Assembly (NCBI GenBank): GCA_003008705.1
Contig: PDUO01000061.1
Coordinates: 135,640 to 199,639, forward strand
Source: Pezicula radicicola
Taxonomy: Eukaryota; Ascomycota; Leotiomycetes; Helotiales; Dermateaceae
Length of the DNA: 64,000 bases
Direction of reading: 5' to 3'
Shown: piece by piece, positions 23,524 to 34,735 of the stretch
How the letters are laid out: the number at the start of each line of letters is the position of its first letter
How positions within the stretch are numbered: position 1 is the stretch's first letter
The notes under the pieces: model-generated
The model's database searches: none
What the model was told of the DNA's origin: nothing
Seen by the model: the letters and a program-made list of their open reading frames with translations, nothing else
Translations under genes and position numbers: made by a program

Positions 23524-24531
23524 ATGACATCCATGGTCGATAAACTCCGCAGCGGAACAGTAATAAAACCCACAAACCTCTCCCGCGAAATAAAAGTCAT
23601 AGGCAGTGGTTTCGGTGGGACCGGAACAATGTCCATGTCCGCAGCACTCGAACGTCTTCTAGGAGGGCCGGTATATCATACCGGAACAATTCTCTTTCAA
23701 GACGAAGAATGTCAGCTTCCATATTGCCAACTTTGACTGAACATTTGATGTTAACCCCTCTGCCTTATTAGCAACTATCAAAACATGGGGACAAATGCTC
23801 CGCCTGGACGCTGATCCGGAATTTATCCACTCATCCCTAAAATCTCTCCTGGCAGGCTACGTAGCAGTAACCGATACTTGGGGTGCAGCACTAACCCCCG
23901 AGTTACTCGATGCTTACCCTGAAGCTATTGTGATATGTACTGTGCGCGAACCTGATGCTTGGTGGAAAAGCTGGAATGATATGGTAGTCTTGGCTGTACA
24001 GCCGTTGATAATGAAGATTATGCTGTGGCCGATTCCCGTATTCAGATATTTTCCCTGGGCATTAGAGGATTTGTGGATACGGTAGGTCGTTCGATTTCTT
24101 GGTAGTGAGATTATAATGGAATTATGCCTGGTAGGGAGTAGGTTCTCTGGACATTATGGGATTTCTCCTCCTAGTCCGCCGACTGGCAAAGGTATGTCTT
24201 CAATCCTATTCGACTAGATCGGAGTAGCTCGTATCTAATGTCATGTTACTCACATTGACCAGAATTCGCTCAATACCATATCCACTGGCTTAAACGTGTC
24301 GTTCCGCCACAGAGACTTCATTTCTTCAATGTGAAAGAGGGCTGGGAACCATTGTGTAGGATTCTGGAAGTTCCAGTTCCGGATGAACCATTTCCTAGAG
24401 TAAACGAGCAGGCTGCTATGAAAGAATTAGCTGATATGTTAACGGGAATGATGGTTTTGCGATGGGGGGTGATTAATAGTGGAACAATTGCAGGTGTTCT
24501 TGCTATGCTTTTGGCGAGGAGATTGCTTTAG
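23524..24531 (+). CDS. Sulfotransferase-like P-loop protein (Sulfotransfer_4 family)
   Basis: Exons 23524-23710, 23772-24081, 24142-24191 and 24263-24531 give 816 nt, 271 residues, the usual length of this fungal family (often annotated as NAD-dependent epimerase by old transfer). The start is ATG 23524. Near the N-terminus the PAPS-binding-like P-loop is IGSGFGGTGTMSMSAALERL, followed by YHTGTI. The middle has ELLDAYPEAIVICTVREPDAWW, and VPPQRLHFFNVKEGWEPLC and VPVPDEPFPRVN are family hallmarks. A hydrophobic C-terminal segment (NSGTIAGVLAMLLARRLL) could anchor it in a membrane. The substrate is unknown. All splice sites are GT..AG and the frame is intact. Next to it lie P450s, so a role in tailoring a small molecule is possible. 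Confidence 0.85.
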
Positions 24532-24965
24532 AGAACTTTGGCGTGAATATAATCGGGGGATTTGGAAGGTAAAAAAACTTGGAACGGCCAGAAAGGCCCC
24601 GAATCCAGCCCCGTGAACCCATATCTTACTAAACCTATCCTCTACTGAATCGACAACGAGCGGCGCATCATATTGTCAGCGCCGACTGGGAAAAATTATA
24701 AAGAACTAGGATGGTACAGCATCACTGAAAGCCTTACTCATATTCTGGATCTTGAGCCACATGCCGCCAGTAACCATCAATTCCCTTTCTGCCGCTTCCG
24801 CCTCATAGGGCTGGCATACCTGCTGGGCATGGGCAACTGTGCGTACAAATTTTGCCAGATGGCCGCCATTGGTAGGATGCTCACAACTTTTAGCGAAAAT
24901 TTCAGGCCAACCGGACATCATTGTTGGATGTTGCGCGGGGTATTTATGCATCGGCATATTAGTTA
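24532..24965 (-). other. Spacer with a small reverse-strand frame
   Basis: A reverse frame from ATG 24957 to 24706 codes 83 residues with a protein-like composition (SGWPEIFAKSCEHPTNGGHL, QPYEAEAAERELMVTGG). I do not recognise a family, and no promoter or splice context supports it. It may be a fragment of an older gene cut by the neighbouring fold-back element. Confidence 0.25.
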
Positions 24966-25175
24966 CTATAGGTTCTTATTAAATTTAACTTTTACTAGTT
25001 AAGATAGGCCTTATAATATACCCTAAAAATTAAGGAGAAATCGGGCTATTTCTAGCCTTGAAAGGCTCTAAATACTATTAAAACCTTTGCTTAAAGCGTA
25101 AAAAGTATTACTTTTTAGGGTATATTATAAGGCCTATCCTAATTAATAAAAGTCAAATTAAATAAGAACCTATAG
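24966..25175. mobile_element. Fold-back MITE, copy 1
   Basis: Nearly the whole 210 bp is an inverted repeat: the left arm starts CTATAGGTTCTTA and goes on to ATAGGCCTTATAATATACCC, and the right arm mirrors it. A second copy lies at 25656-25863. This copy is more AT-rich than copy 2, with the differences mostly transitions. A transcript would fold into one long hairpin. Confidence 0.8.
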
Positions 25176-25655
25176 AATATAGGTTAATAAGTCGCCTTCT
25201 TGCCTCCGGCGATTGGACGTCTAACGGAACATCCGTAGACTGTAAAATGCGGAATGTAACTGACCCTCGGTTCCGAAAACTTTAATGGATCGGACGCTTT
25301 CTGCATCCGAAACTCTCTTGATAAATAAGCCATGGCACTTTCGTAAAGCTAGGAGATAGTATGTTTATACTTGAAAGGAATAAATGGCTCTAATAGGACT
25401 GTACGATTAAACGGGAGAATATTAAGTCACCGTTCAGCGCACATTTCATATTGGTTACAGAATATTCCCATAGAGAAGGCTAGGAGCGGGAAGAGGTATT
25501 TTGATTTCGTGAGCCAGTTGTCCGAGGCTACTCGGTGTCACGTGGAATACGGTTGCGAATAAATTGCTGAAGGATGTTGCAGAGCATAGAGAGTATAAAC
25601 GAGAAACCTATGTTTACGAAGCCCGTTCTTTGCTTGTTAGGTCAATGACTTTACC
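25176..25655. other. Spacer between two fold-back elements
   Basis: 480 bp with no recognisable gene. A plus-strand open stretch at 25371-25562 has no domain and is probably chance. Confidence 0.4.
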
Positions 25656-25863
25656 GTAGGTTCTAAGAAAATTTGACTTTTACTAGTTGGGGTGGGCCTT
25701 GTAATATACCCTGAAGATTAAAGAGAATCGCGCTATTTCTACAGTAGCCTTAAAGGCTCCGAACACCATCAAAACCTTGCGTAAAGTGTAAAAAGCGTTG
25801 CTTTTTAGGATATATTACAAGGTCTATCCCGACTAGTAAAAGTCGAATTTACTTAGAACCTAC
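25656..25863. mobile_element. Fold-back MITE, copy 2
   Basis: About 208 bp, same family as 24966-25175: GTAGGTTCTAAG at the left end and its inverse CTTAGAACCTAC at the right end, with shared inner blocks (AATATACCCT, GACTTTTACTAGT, AAAACCTT). It keeps more G and C than copy 1. No target duplication is clear. Confidence 0.8.
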
Positions 25864-25981
25864 TGTATGGTACTAGGCACTGATTTGCAGGTTCTCGGTT
25901 GCTATCTAATTGGAAATTCGCCTGGTTCTTAACCCGAAAGTGTAATTGGCGACCACGAAAAGTCTACTCAGTACCTTTATC

Positions 25982-26126
25982 TACTTCGTACTAGCCCGAA
26001 TAATCTTTATTTCTAAGTGCATCAAGGGTAATTAACCAATCACTCAACGAGGAAGTCCCATTTTTTGCTATATCTAGCTAGTTGCGCTTAGATAGGAATA
26101 AAGATTATTTGGGCATGTACGAAGTA
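25982..26126. repeat. Short inverted-repeat element
   Basis: About 40-bp imperfect inverted repeats bracket 145 bp: the left end reads TACTTCGTACTAGCCCGAAT, and the inverted right end TACTTCGTACATGCCCAAAT, both going on to AATCTTTATT. Non-coding; a small MITE or its remnant. Confidence 0.65.
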
Positions 26127-26149
26127 TACACCCAATTGATTATACTATT

Positions 26150-26232
26150 CCCCCCCCTAAATGAAGGTTATTTTTTATAGTGTGGCAGAAGCAAAAAAAA
26201 TAACCTTCATTCAGAGGGGGGGGGGGGGGGGG
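26150..26232. repeat. Hairpin element bounded by C and G runs
   Basis: 83 bp: a C run, then AATGAAGGTTATTTTTT, a loop of about 20 nt, the inverse AAAAAATAACCTTCATT, and a run of 17 G. The perfect stem of about 17 bp inside homopolymer arms is unusual and could be a very short MITE. The G run may be misassembled in length. Confidence 0.6.
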
Positions 26233-26637
26233 TAAGTATTAGATTAGCCTGAAATTGACGCAGAGCTTGGTTTGTCCAAAACTTACTATATGCCTATATC
26301 CATCTGCTATCCGTCCTTCAGTTCCCGTTTTGACCGCTCGGAAAGAGAAAATGGTGGCAATGGAAAACCTTATGCTACTGTGCAATGGGTAAGTATTACC
26401 GAAGAATCCGTACCCGTAACTCGGCAAAGTTCGTGAAATCATAAACTGATTATAAATTAAAAGAGGGGAACTCCGGCTAGAAATTGATTAGAATTACAAA
26501 AATACTTCGTCCCAACTTATCTTCGGCCAAAGCCAGCTGCTTCATGTCCTCGGGTTAGCAACAAACCTGTTTTAAGGACACGCACGCTATTCCTTGAACT
26601 CCGCCGTTACCAACTTCCACAAGTCTCGTAGAGCATA
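26233..26637. promoter_or_regulatory. 5' flank of the P450 gene
   Basis: Spacer of about 400 bp that ends at the P450 ATG. It shows no gene and no clear TATA box close to the start. Confidence 0.35.
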
Positions 26638-28297
26638 ATGTGGTCTCTTATTTTCCAGTGCCTTCTTGGAACCATCTGCATCATTGTAGTCTACTGTGTC
26701 GGGACTGTAGTTCACTATCGCTTTTTCCATCCCCTCGCCCAATTTCCAGGTCCTCTCATTGCTTCGTTCACAGATCTATGGAAAACATACCAAGTCTATC
26801 GAGGCAGATATGAATATACCTTGCTAGACCTCCACCGAAAATATGGAAAGGTCGTTCGCATCGGCCCTAATCATGTAGATGTAAGTGACGCCACAGCAAT
26901 CAAAGACATCTACGGCATAAACAACTCTTTTCTCAAAAGGTCTGCATAATGCTAGTTCTTTGTAATAGTCGGGACTGAATATAAAAGCAGTTCATACTAC
27001 AAAGCTTTCTCAGGCGTGCGGCCAAATATTTTCGGTTCTCGCGATGAAGTTATCCACTCAGCACGGAGGAAAGCAGTAGCTCCTAGCTTCTCAAGCCGGT
27101 CAGTGCAATCGTTCGAGGTTTTCATGGATAAATGCATGCTAGAATTGACCCAACGTCTGGACGAGGTAGCGCTGAAGAACGAGGTCGTTGATCTGAAACA
27201 GTGGATCGAATTCTTCGTTGTTGACGTTCTTGGAGAGCTTGCCTTTTCTCGCTCGTTCGGGATGCTTAAAAGTGGTAATAAAACTGAGATGCCTCCAGTC
27301 CAAGAACATGTAGGTTCATTGTCCTCTTGCTAAGGGAGTTGTCCAGCTGACTTATTTCTAAGGTTTTTCTTGCAACAATGGCTGGCCAGACTCCTTGGGC
27401 TATCCCACATATCAATAAGATTGCTCAATACGTCCCTATTTCCAGCCTCCGCGGCTTGACTAAGGGAAGAAATAATCTTCGACAGGTGTGAAAATTACCA
27501 AACCTGCCTTTTTTTTACTCTGCTAAACAAACGTCAAGATGGCAATAGACTCAGTCAATAAGCGCCTCGAAATACAAACGGATAGAAAGGATATCCTAGG
27601 AGGGCTCCTGGATGAGCTACAGCGCGGTACTGACTCGAAAGGTCGGGAACTTGATATAGTTGACGTACAAACCGAAGCGTTCGGCTATATCATTGCTGGT
27701 TCTCATACAACAGCCGCGAGCACGGTATTCCTTTTATGGCATTTACTTCATAATCCAGCCATTTTGGACAGAGTTCGAAAAGAGATCGACTCTATTCCTG
27801 GGGTGCAAGAAAGCCCGAGTTATCCATTCAGAACATGTCAGAACCTACCATACCTTCAAGCTAATATCACCGAAGGCTTCAGAATTAATCCCATTTTCGT
27901 CATGCCGTTAATGAGAGTTGTTCCCGAAGGAGGGAGATATATTGCGGGACAATTTCTCCCTGCTGGAACGGATGTTAGTATTTGCAATTATGTTTTACAC
28001 CATGACGAGGCAGTCTTCGGGGAGAACCTTGAATCATTCAATCCAGATCGTTGGTTAGAAGAAGGCTATGATAAGGAAGCATTCTTAATGCACTTTGGTG
28101 CTGGGAATCGGGTTTGTCTAGGACAGAATATCGCAGTGGCAGAAATGGAAAAGCTGATTGTCTCCTTGCTGAGACGATACGATATCACCCTTGCTGAAAA
28201 GCCGGCGTACGGAAAGCCTACGATGGTGCCCACCCGTAGTTATGGTCTGGTAAATTTAGAAGGGGGCTTGAAAGTCCACTTGAAGTTGCGGGAATAG
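26638..28297 (+). CDS. Cytochrome P450 monooxygenase (pisatin demethylase-like group)
   Basis: Exons 26638-26939, 26991-27309, 27363-27485 and 27539-28297 join to 1,503 nt, 500 residues, the usual microsomal P450 length. An N-terminal membrane helix (LLGTICIIVVYCVGTVVHY) is followed by a Pro-rich hinge (PLAQFPGP). The I-helix has IAGSHTTAAS, the K-helix ExxR is EGFR (within ITEGFRI), the PERF-like motif is FNPDRW, and the haem loop is FGAGNRVCLGQN with the ligand Cys. The stretch FSGVRPNIFGSRDEVIHSAR places it near fungal pisatin-demethylase-like P450s, which act on aromatic or secondary-metabolite substrates; the real substrate is unknown. All four splice junctions keep frame. It is intact and sits downstream of the sulfotransferase-like gene on the same strand. 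Confidence 0.92.
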
Positions 28298-28625
28298 GAA
28301 GCGGAGGAAGGCTCTAATACAATTATGATGGACAAAAAATAGCAATTGCATGGGAGATAGCGGGGTAAATAATGTCTTTGTTTTTATTCTGTTTACTAGT
28401 CTGAATTTACTTATCAATAAGCCGCAAACACAAACTGTAAGCATAATCTTGTACTTAAGCTTGAGGATTTTATTCGACTTCCATCAGCACCAAGTACTTG
28501 AAAGATATAATGGGCATTGAGAAACAATAGCCTCAGGTGGAGAATAGTGACACGGCCCGTCACAAAAGTTCCCCCATCGACCTAGTCTTAGGACCTCTCC
28601 ACGCCTATTCGTCCCAAATTTACCT
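28298..28625. other. 3' flank of the P450
   Basis: 328 bp between the P450 stop codon and the OPT relic that faces it. No gene seen. Confidence 0.45.
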
Positions 28626-28960
28626 TCAGGTATCAGGGCCAAAATTCTCGCCTGGTACTACGCCTTTTAGGGGCACACCACCATAATCTGCTATTGCAGT
28701 GTAAGTTACATTTCCCCACCAGGGGAGGGTGACACCGGGATAGTACAAGCAGAAGAAGATGAAGAAGGTCGTGATGGTTAGCCCCGCATGCAAGGCAGCG
28801 GCTAGGATGTAGTTGTACTTGGACCACCAAGTGCGATAATATTTCCTCAGGTAGAAGTTAAAGAATAGACCTATACCCTCCAGGGCATGAAGTTGGCAGC
28901 AACCATAGGAGGGATCAAGCTGATACATGACAGCATGATGGCAATGTAGCAATTGTCCAT
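28626..28960 (-). pseudogene. C-terminal fragment of an OPT oligopeptide transporter
   Basis: The reverse strand reads IPPMVAANFMPW, then after a 1-nt shift (near 28885) FFNFYLRKYYRTWWSKYNYI, then a membrane helix and WWGNVTYTAIADYGGVPLKG and GENFGPDT before TGA at 28626. These are the last two membrane segments and the tail of fungal OPT (small oligopeptide) transporters, where GP-x-T-W usually ends the block; here a stop takes the Trp place. Only about 110 of the usual 700-900 residues remain. It is joined head-on to the ABC-C relic at about 28950-28965, in the same direction but in another frame, so a non-homologous join made a chimera. Confidence 0.8.
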
Positions 28961-30203
28961 TTGAAAGGTTCGACCTAAGGAGAGATATTAGTTAGGATCG
29001 TGCATTTTGAGTCAGTAATGTAAGAGTTAGGTAACTTACCCTCCACGGACTATTTGAAAGTCCAAAGCCTCCTCAGCATTGACAAAAGTATCCGCGAAAT
29101 GGCATTGAGCCAGAACTTGTAGAAGGGTCGAGTCTACGTACGAAGCAGCTGGGTCGAGGTTATCTCGTACGGAGCCGCTAAAGACACTGAAATCTTGTGG
29201 GGTGATGGAGATTCGTTCTCTCAAGGTTAGGAGATCGATTGTGGCAGTATCAATACCATCAAAAAGAATCTTTCCTATCTTGACCTCGATCAAGGGCAGT
29301 AAAGCAGATACAAGTATAGATTTGCCTAGAAAATAAAACTATATCAGTAAAACACTCTTAAAGTATAGTAACCCACATACCAGCTCCTGTACGCCCAATC
29401 ACTGCAACCTTCTGCTTGGGGCTCAAGCCGAGATTGATCTTCCGCAGCGCTAGAGATGTATTTCCGATGTAACTTGCAGAGTAGCCAACAAATTGTACGT
29501 GACCGTTGGTCGGCCAATCTTTAGGTAGTTCCGCATCTGTATCTGTTGTTTCCGTGGCTCCTTCCACGGCATTATCGGTGTATTCAAAAATCCGTCGAAC
29601 GCAAACGACTTCTTGTTCTAGCTGAGCCCTTAAAGTGGCAGTCTGACAGATAGAACTCGAGATTAGAAGCAAGTACCACAATGCTAAGCCAGCTGTACCT
29701 TGGTCAACATCGAAATAGAGTAACAGAGCGGCGGAAATCCCTTGTAAAACACTTTTCACAAGTTAGCATTATCCCCGCAGAACAGCGTCAAGTTAGCTCA
29801 TGCTCTATAGGTAGGACATCGCAAACATGATAGCCTCCTAAGACAAGTTGACTTTCAAAATATTTTCCTACTTCAATTAATAAAGTTTAACACTACAGCA
29901 CTGCTGCCGGCGCTATAGCACTTACGCGAGGTGCTGCCGATACTACCGAATTTACACGAGGTATTTTAGCGCCGGCAGCATTTTAGCGAGGTTCGGTAGC
30001 ATTTACGCGAGGTATTTTAGTGCCGGCAGCATTTTAGCGAGGGCTCGGCAGCATTTACGCGAGATGCTGCCGACGCTATAGATGGGGTTTGCGGCGAGTA
30101 AGTTTAGACGGACTGTAAGCCACAACTCCACGGAGAAAAGACAAAAGTATGCCTGCAGTCTTGACGAAGTTCCATTCTGAACAAGGTGCCACGCTGCGAT
30201 CAT
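28961..30203 (-). pseudogene. ABC-C (MRP-type) transporter relic
   Basis: From right to left: a membrane segment (QAYFCLFSVELWLTVRLNLL, near 30090-30180), a GC-rich insert (29900-30080), a second membrane and linker part from 29759 (ISAALLLYFDVDQGTAGLALW, EQEVVCVRRIFEY), and the second nucleotide-binding domain. There the Walker A VIGRTGAGKS is formed across an intron (29292-29377, approximate), followed by the Q-loop ITPQDFSVFSGSVRDNLDP. After another intron the signature begins (SNLSNGQ) and the sequence switches to the OPT fragment. Walker B and the rest are missing, so it cannot hydrolyse ATP. The MRP order (TMD2-NBD2) identifies the family. Only the last third of a full-length gene survives. 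Confidence 0.78.
29900..30080. repeat. GC-rich palindromic tandem repeat inside the ABC-C relic
   Basis: About 180 bp made of repeats around TGCCGGC/CTGCCG and ATTTACGCGAGGTATTTTAG. One unit of about 51 bp is repeated twice (29949-30000 and 30001-30052), followed by a partial third copy, and the outer parts CTGCCGGCGCTATAG and CTGCCGACGCTATAG are near-inverse to the inner ones. It is rich in CpG inside an AT-rich decayed region and interrupts the transporter frame. Its origin is unknown. Confidence 0.75.
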
Positions 30204-31383
30204 CCAGGAATATATGACGGGAGATCTGATGGCGTTTTGTGCAACAGGATCAGAACCTCGGCTTCGTCCTTGGGGTGTATGAACAGTGGACTGAAGCAGT
30301 GATCTATTGATAAGGATAAAATTGGACGTTGCTAGCTCATCGATGTGATTCGTACTAGAGACAATGACTCATATATTAGCGAACACAAATAAGACGCCTT
30401 TTTTTACCAATACGAGTTTATAAGGATATAATATATATATAATTTAATAGAGATTATAAAATTAAACCTAACGCCTTATAGATAGGCCTCTATTTGGCTT
30501 AGGCACCTCTACTACTACTTCCTCTACTATTTCTCTTATATCTAATTTATCTTACTTATACTCTAAAGAGGCAATTACCTTGTGTTTCCCTACCTTTCTG
30601 CCTACCTTTTGTATAGCACCTATAGACTAGCGTAAGTTTAAGAGCAATAGATTATTCTATTAATATAAGGGTAAAAGTTAAGGATATACTAATTATTGAT
30701 TTCATATAAGGTCGCTAGAATATTACTTTACCGTATTCAACAGCACGTGCTATACTTGCATTCAGCATTCTTATTAGTCAATAAGACGTTGTATCGACTA
30801 ATTCGAATATTAGCGAACGCGAGTTTGAACCATGTCGGCTGCATAAAATTAAGCGACCTAATGGCAGACTCATATTTTTAACTCTGAAGAGTGCTATTGG
30901 ATCGCTCGCTTGCATAAAACCAACATAGGAACCTAGCTTCCGTCTGCGCCACGATCGGATACCCGGGTTAATATGCTGCCGGAGTCAATTATGATTAGCA
31001 CTAATCGATGAGCTGCCACTAGCATATAGAGTACATACGGTGAAGGAAGTAATTACACTCGTAGGAATCGCTTTTTGTTTCTTTTATGAAGATGATCGCC
31101 GTCAGCCTCCTTACAGTCCCCGCCGAAACTCTGCTTCTCCAGTTCCGGTTACCGTTCGGAAGTTATGCAAAGTAGGAAACCCCATTATATGCCGGCACTA
31201 TGGAGTATGTTCGGAAAGCGACATTGCCATGCACTTTCAATTGAAGCCTGTCCCGAGTGGTGACAACACTTGATAATATATATCACCCTCTACGCATTGG
31301 ACTATCCTCGTTAGTAGTCAATACCTCCTGACTTACAATCTGTCTTGCCTTACCATTTGCAAACTTCTCTACGATACATTGCC
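30204..31383. other. AT-rich spacer, no gene recognised
   Basis: 1.2 kb. 30400-30680 is strongly AT-rich and looks like RIP-degraded repeat DNA. A few short open stretches (for example 31040-31273) have no domain. The last 150 bases are the 5' flank of the second P450. Confidence 0.45.
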
Positions 31384-33204
31384 ATGGCTTCTTCTCCACT
31401 ATCGTCACTCGGTGCACGGCTGGACTATAGCCCCATCCCGAGCCCAGCTCTCCAGTCATTGCCCTACTATATCACGGTATTCATCGTCGTTCGTGTATCA
31501 TTCACGTTAACAACCTTTAACAAGAAGAGCAACATTCCGCTCGCCAACCCTCCGAAGGGGCTTCAGCTCCGGATTTCTAAACAACTAGATTTTCTAAAGA
31601 ATGGCATGGAAATTCTTTCTAAAAGTAGAGAAACTTACAATGGGAAGCCCTTCAGGGTGCTCACCGAATTGGGCGAGGTTACCGTCCTTCCGCCTCAATT
31701 TGCCCAAATCATTCGCAATGAGAGTTCACTGAGTTTCGGTTCCGCCATCATAAAGGCATGTGAAGTTGTCTCTGTGTGCCCGCCTACAATGTACTAAGTG
31801 TGCACAGGATTTTCACGCTCATATTCCGGGTTTTGAGCCTTTTGCGCTCGTCGACGATGATCAGCGACTTGTACAAGCGGTCGCGAGGAAGCAGTTGACG
31901 AAGTACCTCAGTAAGCCGACATTTTCCACTGACCAATCTATAGTTCTAAGCTGTGCAACTAACCGGCATCAATCAGACACGGTCACAGAACCGCTCTCAT
32001 CTGAAGCCACATTCGCTACCGAGATCATTTTTGGGCACTCTTCTGGTAAATACCTGAGCGCAGGGAGTAATCACTAGAGCAGCCATGTACTAACTACATG
32101 GCAGAGTGGCAGGAAATTGGCATTAAAGAGGCTGTTCTCGAGCTAATCGCCCGCCTATCTTCGCGTGTCTTTCTAGGAGATGAAATTTGCCGTAACGAGG
32201 ACTGGCTGAAAATCACCAGAGAGTATACCGTTCACAGTTATATAGCTGCCGCTAAACTAACCATGGTCCCTGGCCCTTTAAAAAACATCATTCATTGGTT
32301 TTCCCCAGACTGCAACCGTGTCCGTAGAGAGCTTGAGCAGGCACGCAAGATCATCACGCCAGTGATTGACAAGCGTCGTGCACTGAAATCTCAGGCTCGA
32401 ATTGAGGGCAAGCCGGTGCCTGCGTTTAATGACGCTATCGACTGGGCCGAAGAGGAGAGCAATGGCCAACCTTACGACGGAGCCGTTCTCCAGCTGCTTT
32501 TGTCATTTGCTCCGATACACACGACGACTGACCTGCTCGCCCAGACTTTGATACTATTAGCTAATGATCCAGAGTTATTAGAGCCCTTGCGCAAGGAAAT
32601 GGTGGACGTTCTGCGTGCTGAAGGTTGGAAGAAGAGTGCGTTGTACAACTTGAAGTTACTCGACAGTGCGCTAAAAGAGGCACAGCGGATAAAGCCCAAT
32701 GAAATGTGTAAGTTGATGCCCTAGCCTAGTTTGATGCAATGAATGTGTGCTGACAACGTATTACAGTTCAAATGCGCCGACGCGGTTAAGGATCTTGTCC
32801 TTGCTGATGGTGTTACTATACGCAAGGGTGAACGATCCTGTATCGATGCATACAACATGATGAACCCCGACCTGTACGAGAACCCTGAAAAGTATGATAT
32901 GTACCGCTTCTTGCGCTTGCGCGAACAGCCCGGCAACGAGAACAGGGCGCAGCTTGTTAGCACGAGCCCCGAACACCTGTCATTTGGTCACGGCCACCAT
33001 GCTTGCCCTGGTCGTTTCTTCGCCTCGAATGAGGTAAAGGTCGCGCTGTGTCATCTTCTTTTAAAGTACGACTGGAAGCTGGCGTATGGAAGCACTGTGC
33101 AGCCAGTTATCACGGGGGTTGCCAGGAGCGTCAACCCGAAGACAAGGGTATTATACAGGCGGCGGAAGGAAGAGATCAATTTAGATTCCTTGGGATTTGC
33201 CTAG
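31384..33204 (+). pseudogene. Cytochrome P450 (ent-kaurene oxidase/PaxP-like) with a 1-nt frameshift
   Basis: Exons 31384-31755, 31808-31910, 31977-32045, 32105-32707 and 32767-33204 total 1,585 nt, one more than a multiple of three. The first intron starts with GC (GCATGT), a rare GC-AG donor. Motifs: DFHAHIPGFEPFALVDDDQR after the N-terminal helix, the I-helix region APIHTTTDLL, the K-helix EAQR, LVLADGVTIRKGE, and the haem loop FGHGHHACPGRFFASNEVK with the ligand Cys. Exon 5 opens FQMRR and must shift by one base at about 32781 to reach AVKDLVLADG; read straight it stops at TAA 32787. The haem-binding part is intact, so this is a fresh lesion or a sequencing error. Relatives oxidise diterpenes or indole-diterpenes; the substrate is unknown. 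Confidence 0.85.
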
Positions 33205-34735
33205 GCATATTAGGAAAGTAAATTTGTTATTTACTATATAGACTTAGCTCTTAATAGTAAGCCTCTATTTTCTATAGATAATATCTATTATATAAGTACT
33301 AGCTCCTTTAGATCTATAAGCTTCTTATTAATAGATTAAGAATCGTGTTATATGACGCGTCTATTAACGCGATCTTATATAGTTAAATAGGGACCGTTAT
33401 ATAAAGTATAAGTAACTTTAAGGTTGTTAAAATAGTCTTATTAATACGCTTAAATCGCTAGGGTAATTCGGCCTTTCGTGTAAGATATTTAAGTAGTAAT
33501 TATTTAAGATATTAGTTATAATCAATTAGTAGGGTAAAAAACACAACTCCCAGCTTGCCTATTAGGTATATTATAAGATATTTAAGGAGGTACACCTGGC
33601 GCAACCACAGATAAAAATTTCGGCCGTGCCTGTACGTACGCCACTCATCTATACTCGCCACATCAACCCTTCTGCTCTAGTTTTACAACCAAACACACCT
33701 GCACACAAAAACCATATATTTTGGTAAGGAACCTAGCCTTGTGAGCTCCCCCCCCAGGTTTGAATTACTTATATATCTCTCGTATACTATTTTTCCATCC
33801 ATATGAAACATGGACGAACAAATTTCCGATTGGTTGAATTACGGCCGAGGAGACAGCAGACAGGATTTGGGAAACGCGGGATACCAATGGGGCCTAACTG
33901 GAAAGTTCAGTGGTGGTAGTGAGTTATGTCGCCGTGGTCTTAAATCTCGAGTGCGTGTGGGGGTTTGTGTGGTGAAATGGAGGAGAGATACCAATGTGAT
34001 CATCGGATGAAGACATGATGCGCAGTAGGGTGCAGTGGTAGTGATGGTGCTTGTACAAAATACCCTCGCGATGCTGAGGCCTCGAGTCTAGAGCAGCGTC
34101 TTTGAAGTCCATAGGCGATGAATTAGGATTAAGGATTGATGGAACTGCATACCGGAGTAAATCTTAGTATATACATCTAAAATGTTCTCTTGCGCATCCA
34201 TAGTAAACTTAATGCAGCATCGGTGCCCGAGGTGGATACGGCGTGCTCCATTCCTGAAAATCAATGTGGAGCTTACCGTAGAGGCACCTTCTCCCAATCC
34301 CGTAGTTTGGGGGTGGCTTCTTCAGAAAGCTGCTGGCTTCTCGAGACATTTCGGAAGAGCCGTAACTACCTAATCAGCGCCGTCGATTCTAATACCTCAA
34401 AGACTTACAGCACATGAGCAATGGATGCAACTATATCGCACAAGTTCACCTACTGTCGACTTATATAATGCGATAGGTCTAGTTACCCTGTCTGCGTAAT
34501 ATTGTCATCGCTTGGGGATACACCAACCTTCCAGATATCTGAGTTCGTCAAGTCGATGTTTGGATCTGGTTTTGGCACTGTGATATCCGCATTTCCCCTA
34601 GTGAAGGCCAAGGTCCAAGACAATGCGCATAGCCATACCTGGCCGGAAGCGTCAGGAAGGTTCTTTCTCGAAAGGGGTAGGAGTGTCCACTCACCACTGT
34701 ACAGCCAACCACGAGCATCTCTCATGGAAGCCTTC
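33205..34735. other. AT-rich spacer, no gene recognised
   Basis: 33220-33560 is strongly AT-rich with many TA dinucleotides, as expected for RIP-degraded repeats. Between 33600 and 34735 there are several short open stretches on both strands, none with a domain or exon structure. Confidence 0.45.

Noticed and set aside
29036..29760. Intact ABC transporter
   Set aside because: Only part of the second half remains; the signature, Walker B and the rest are missing and the frame runs into an OPT fragment.
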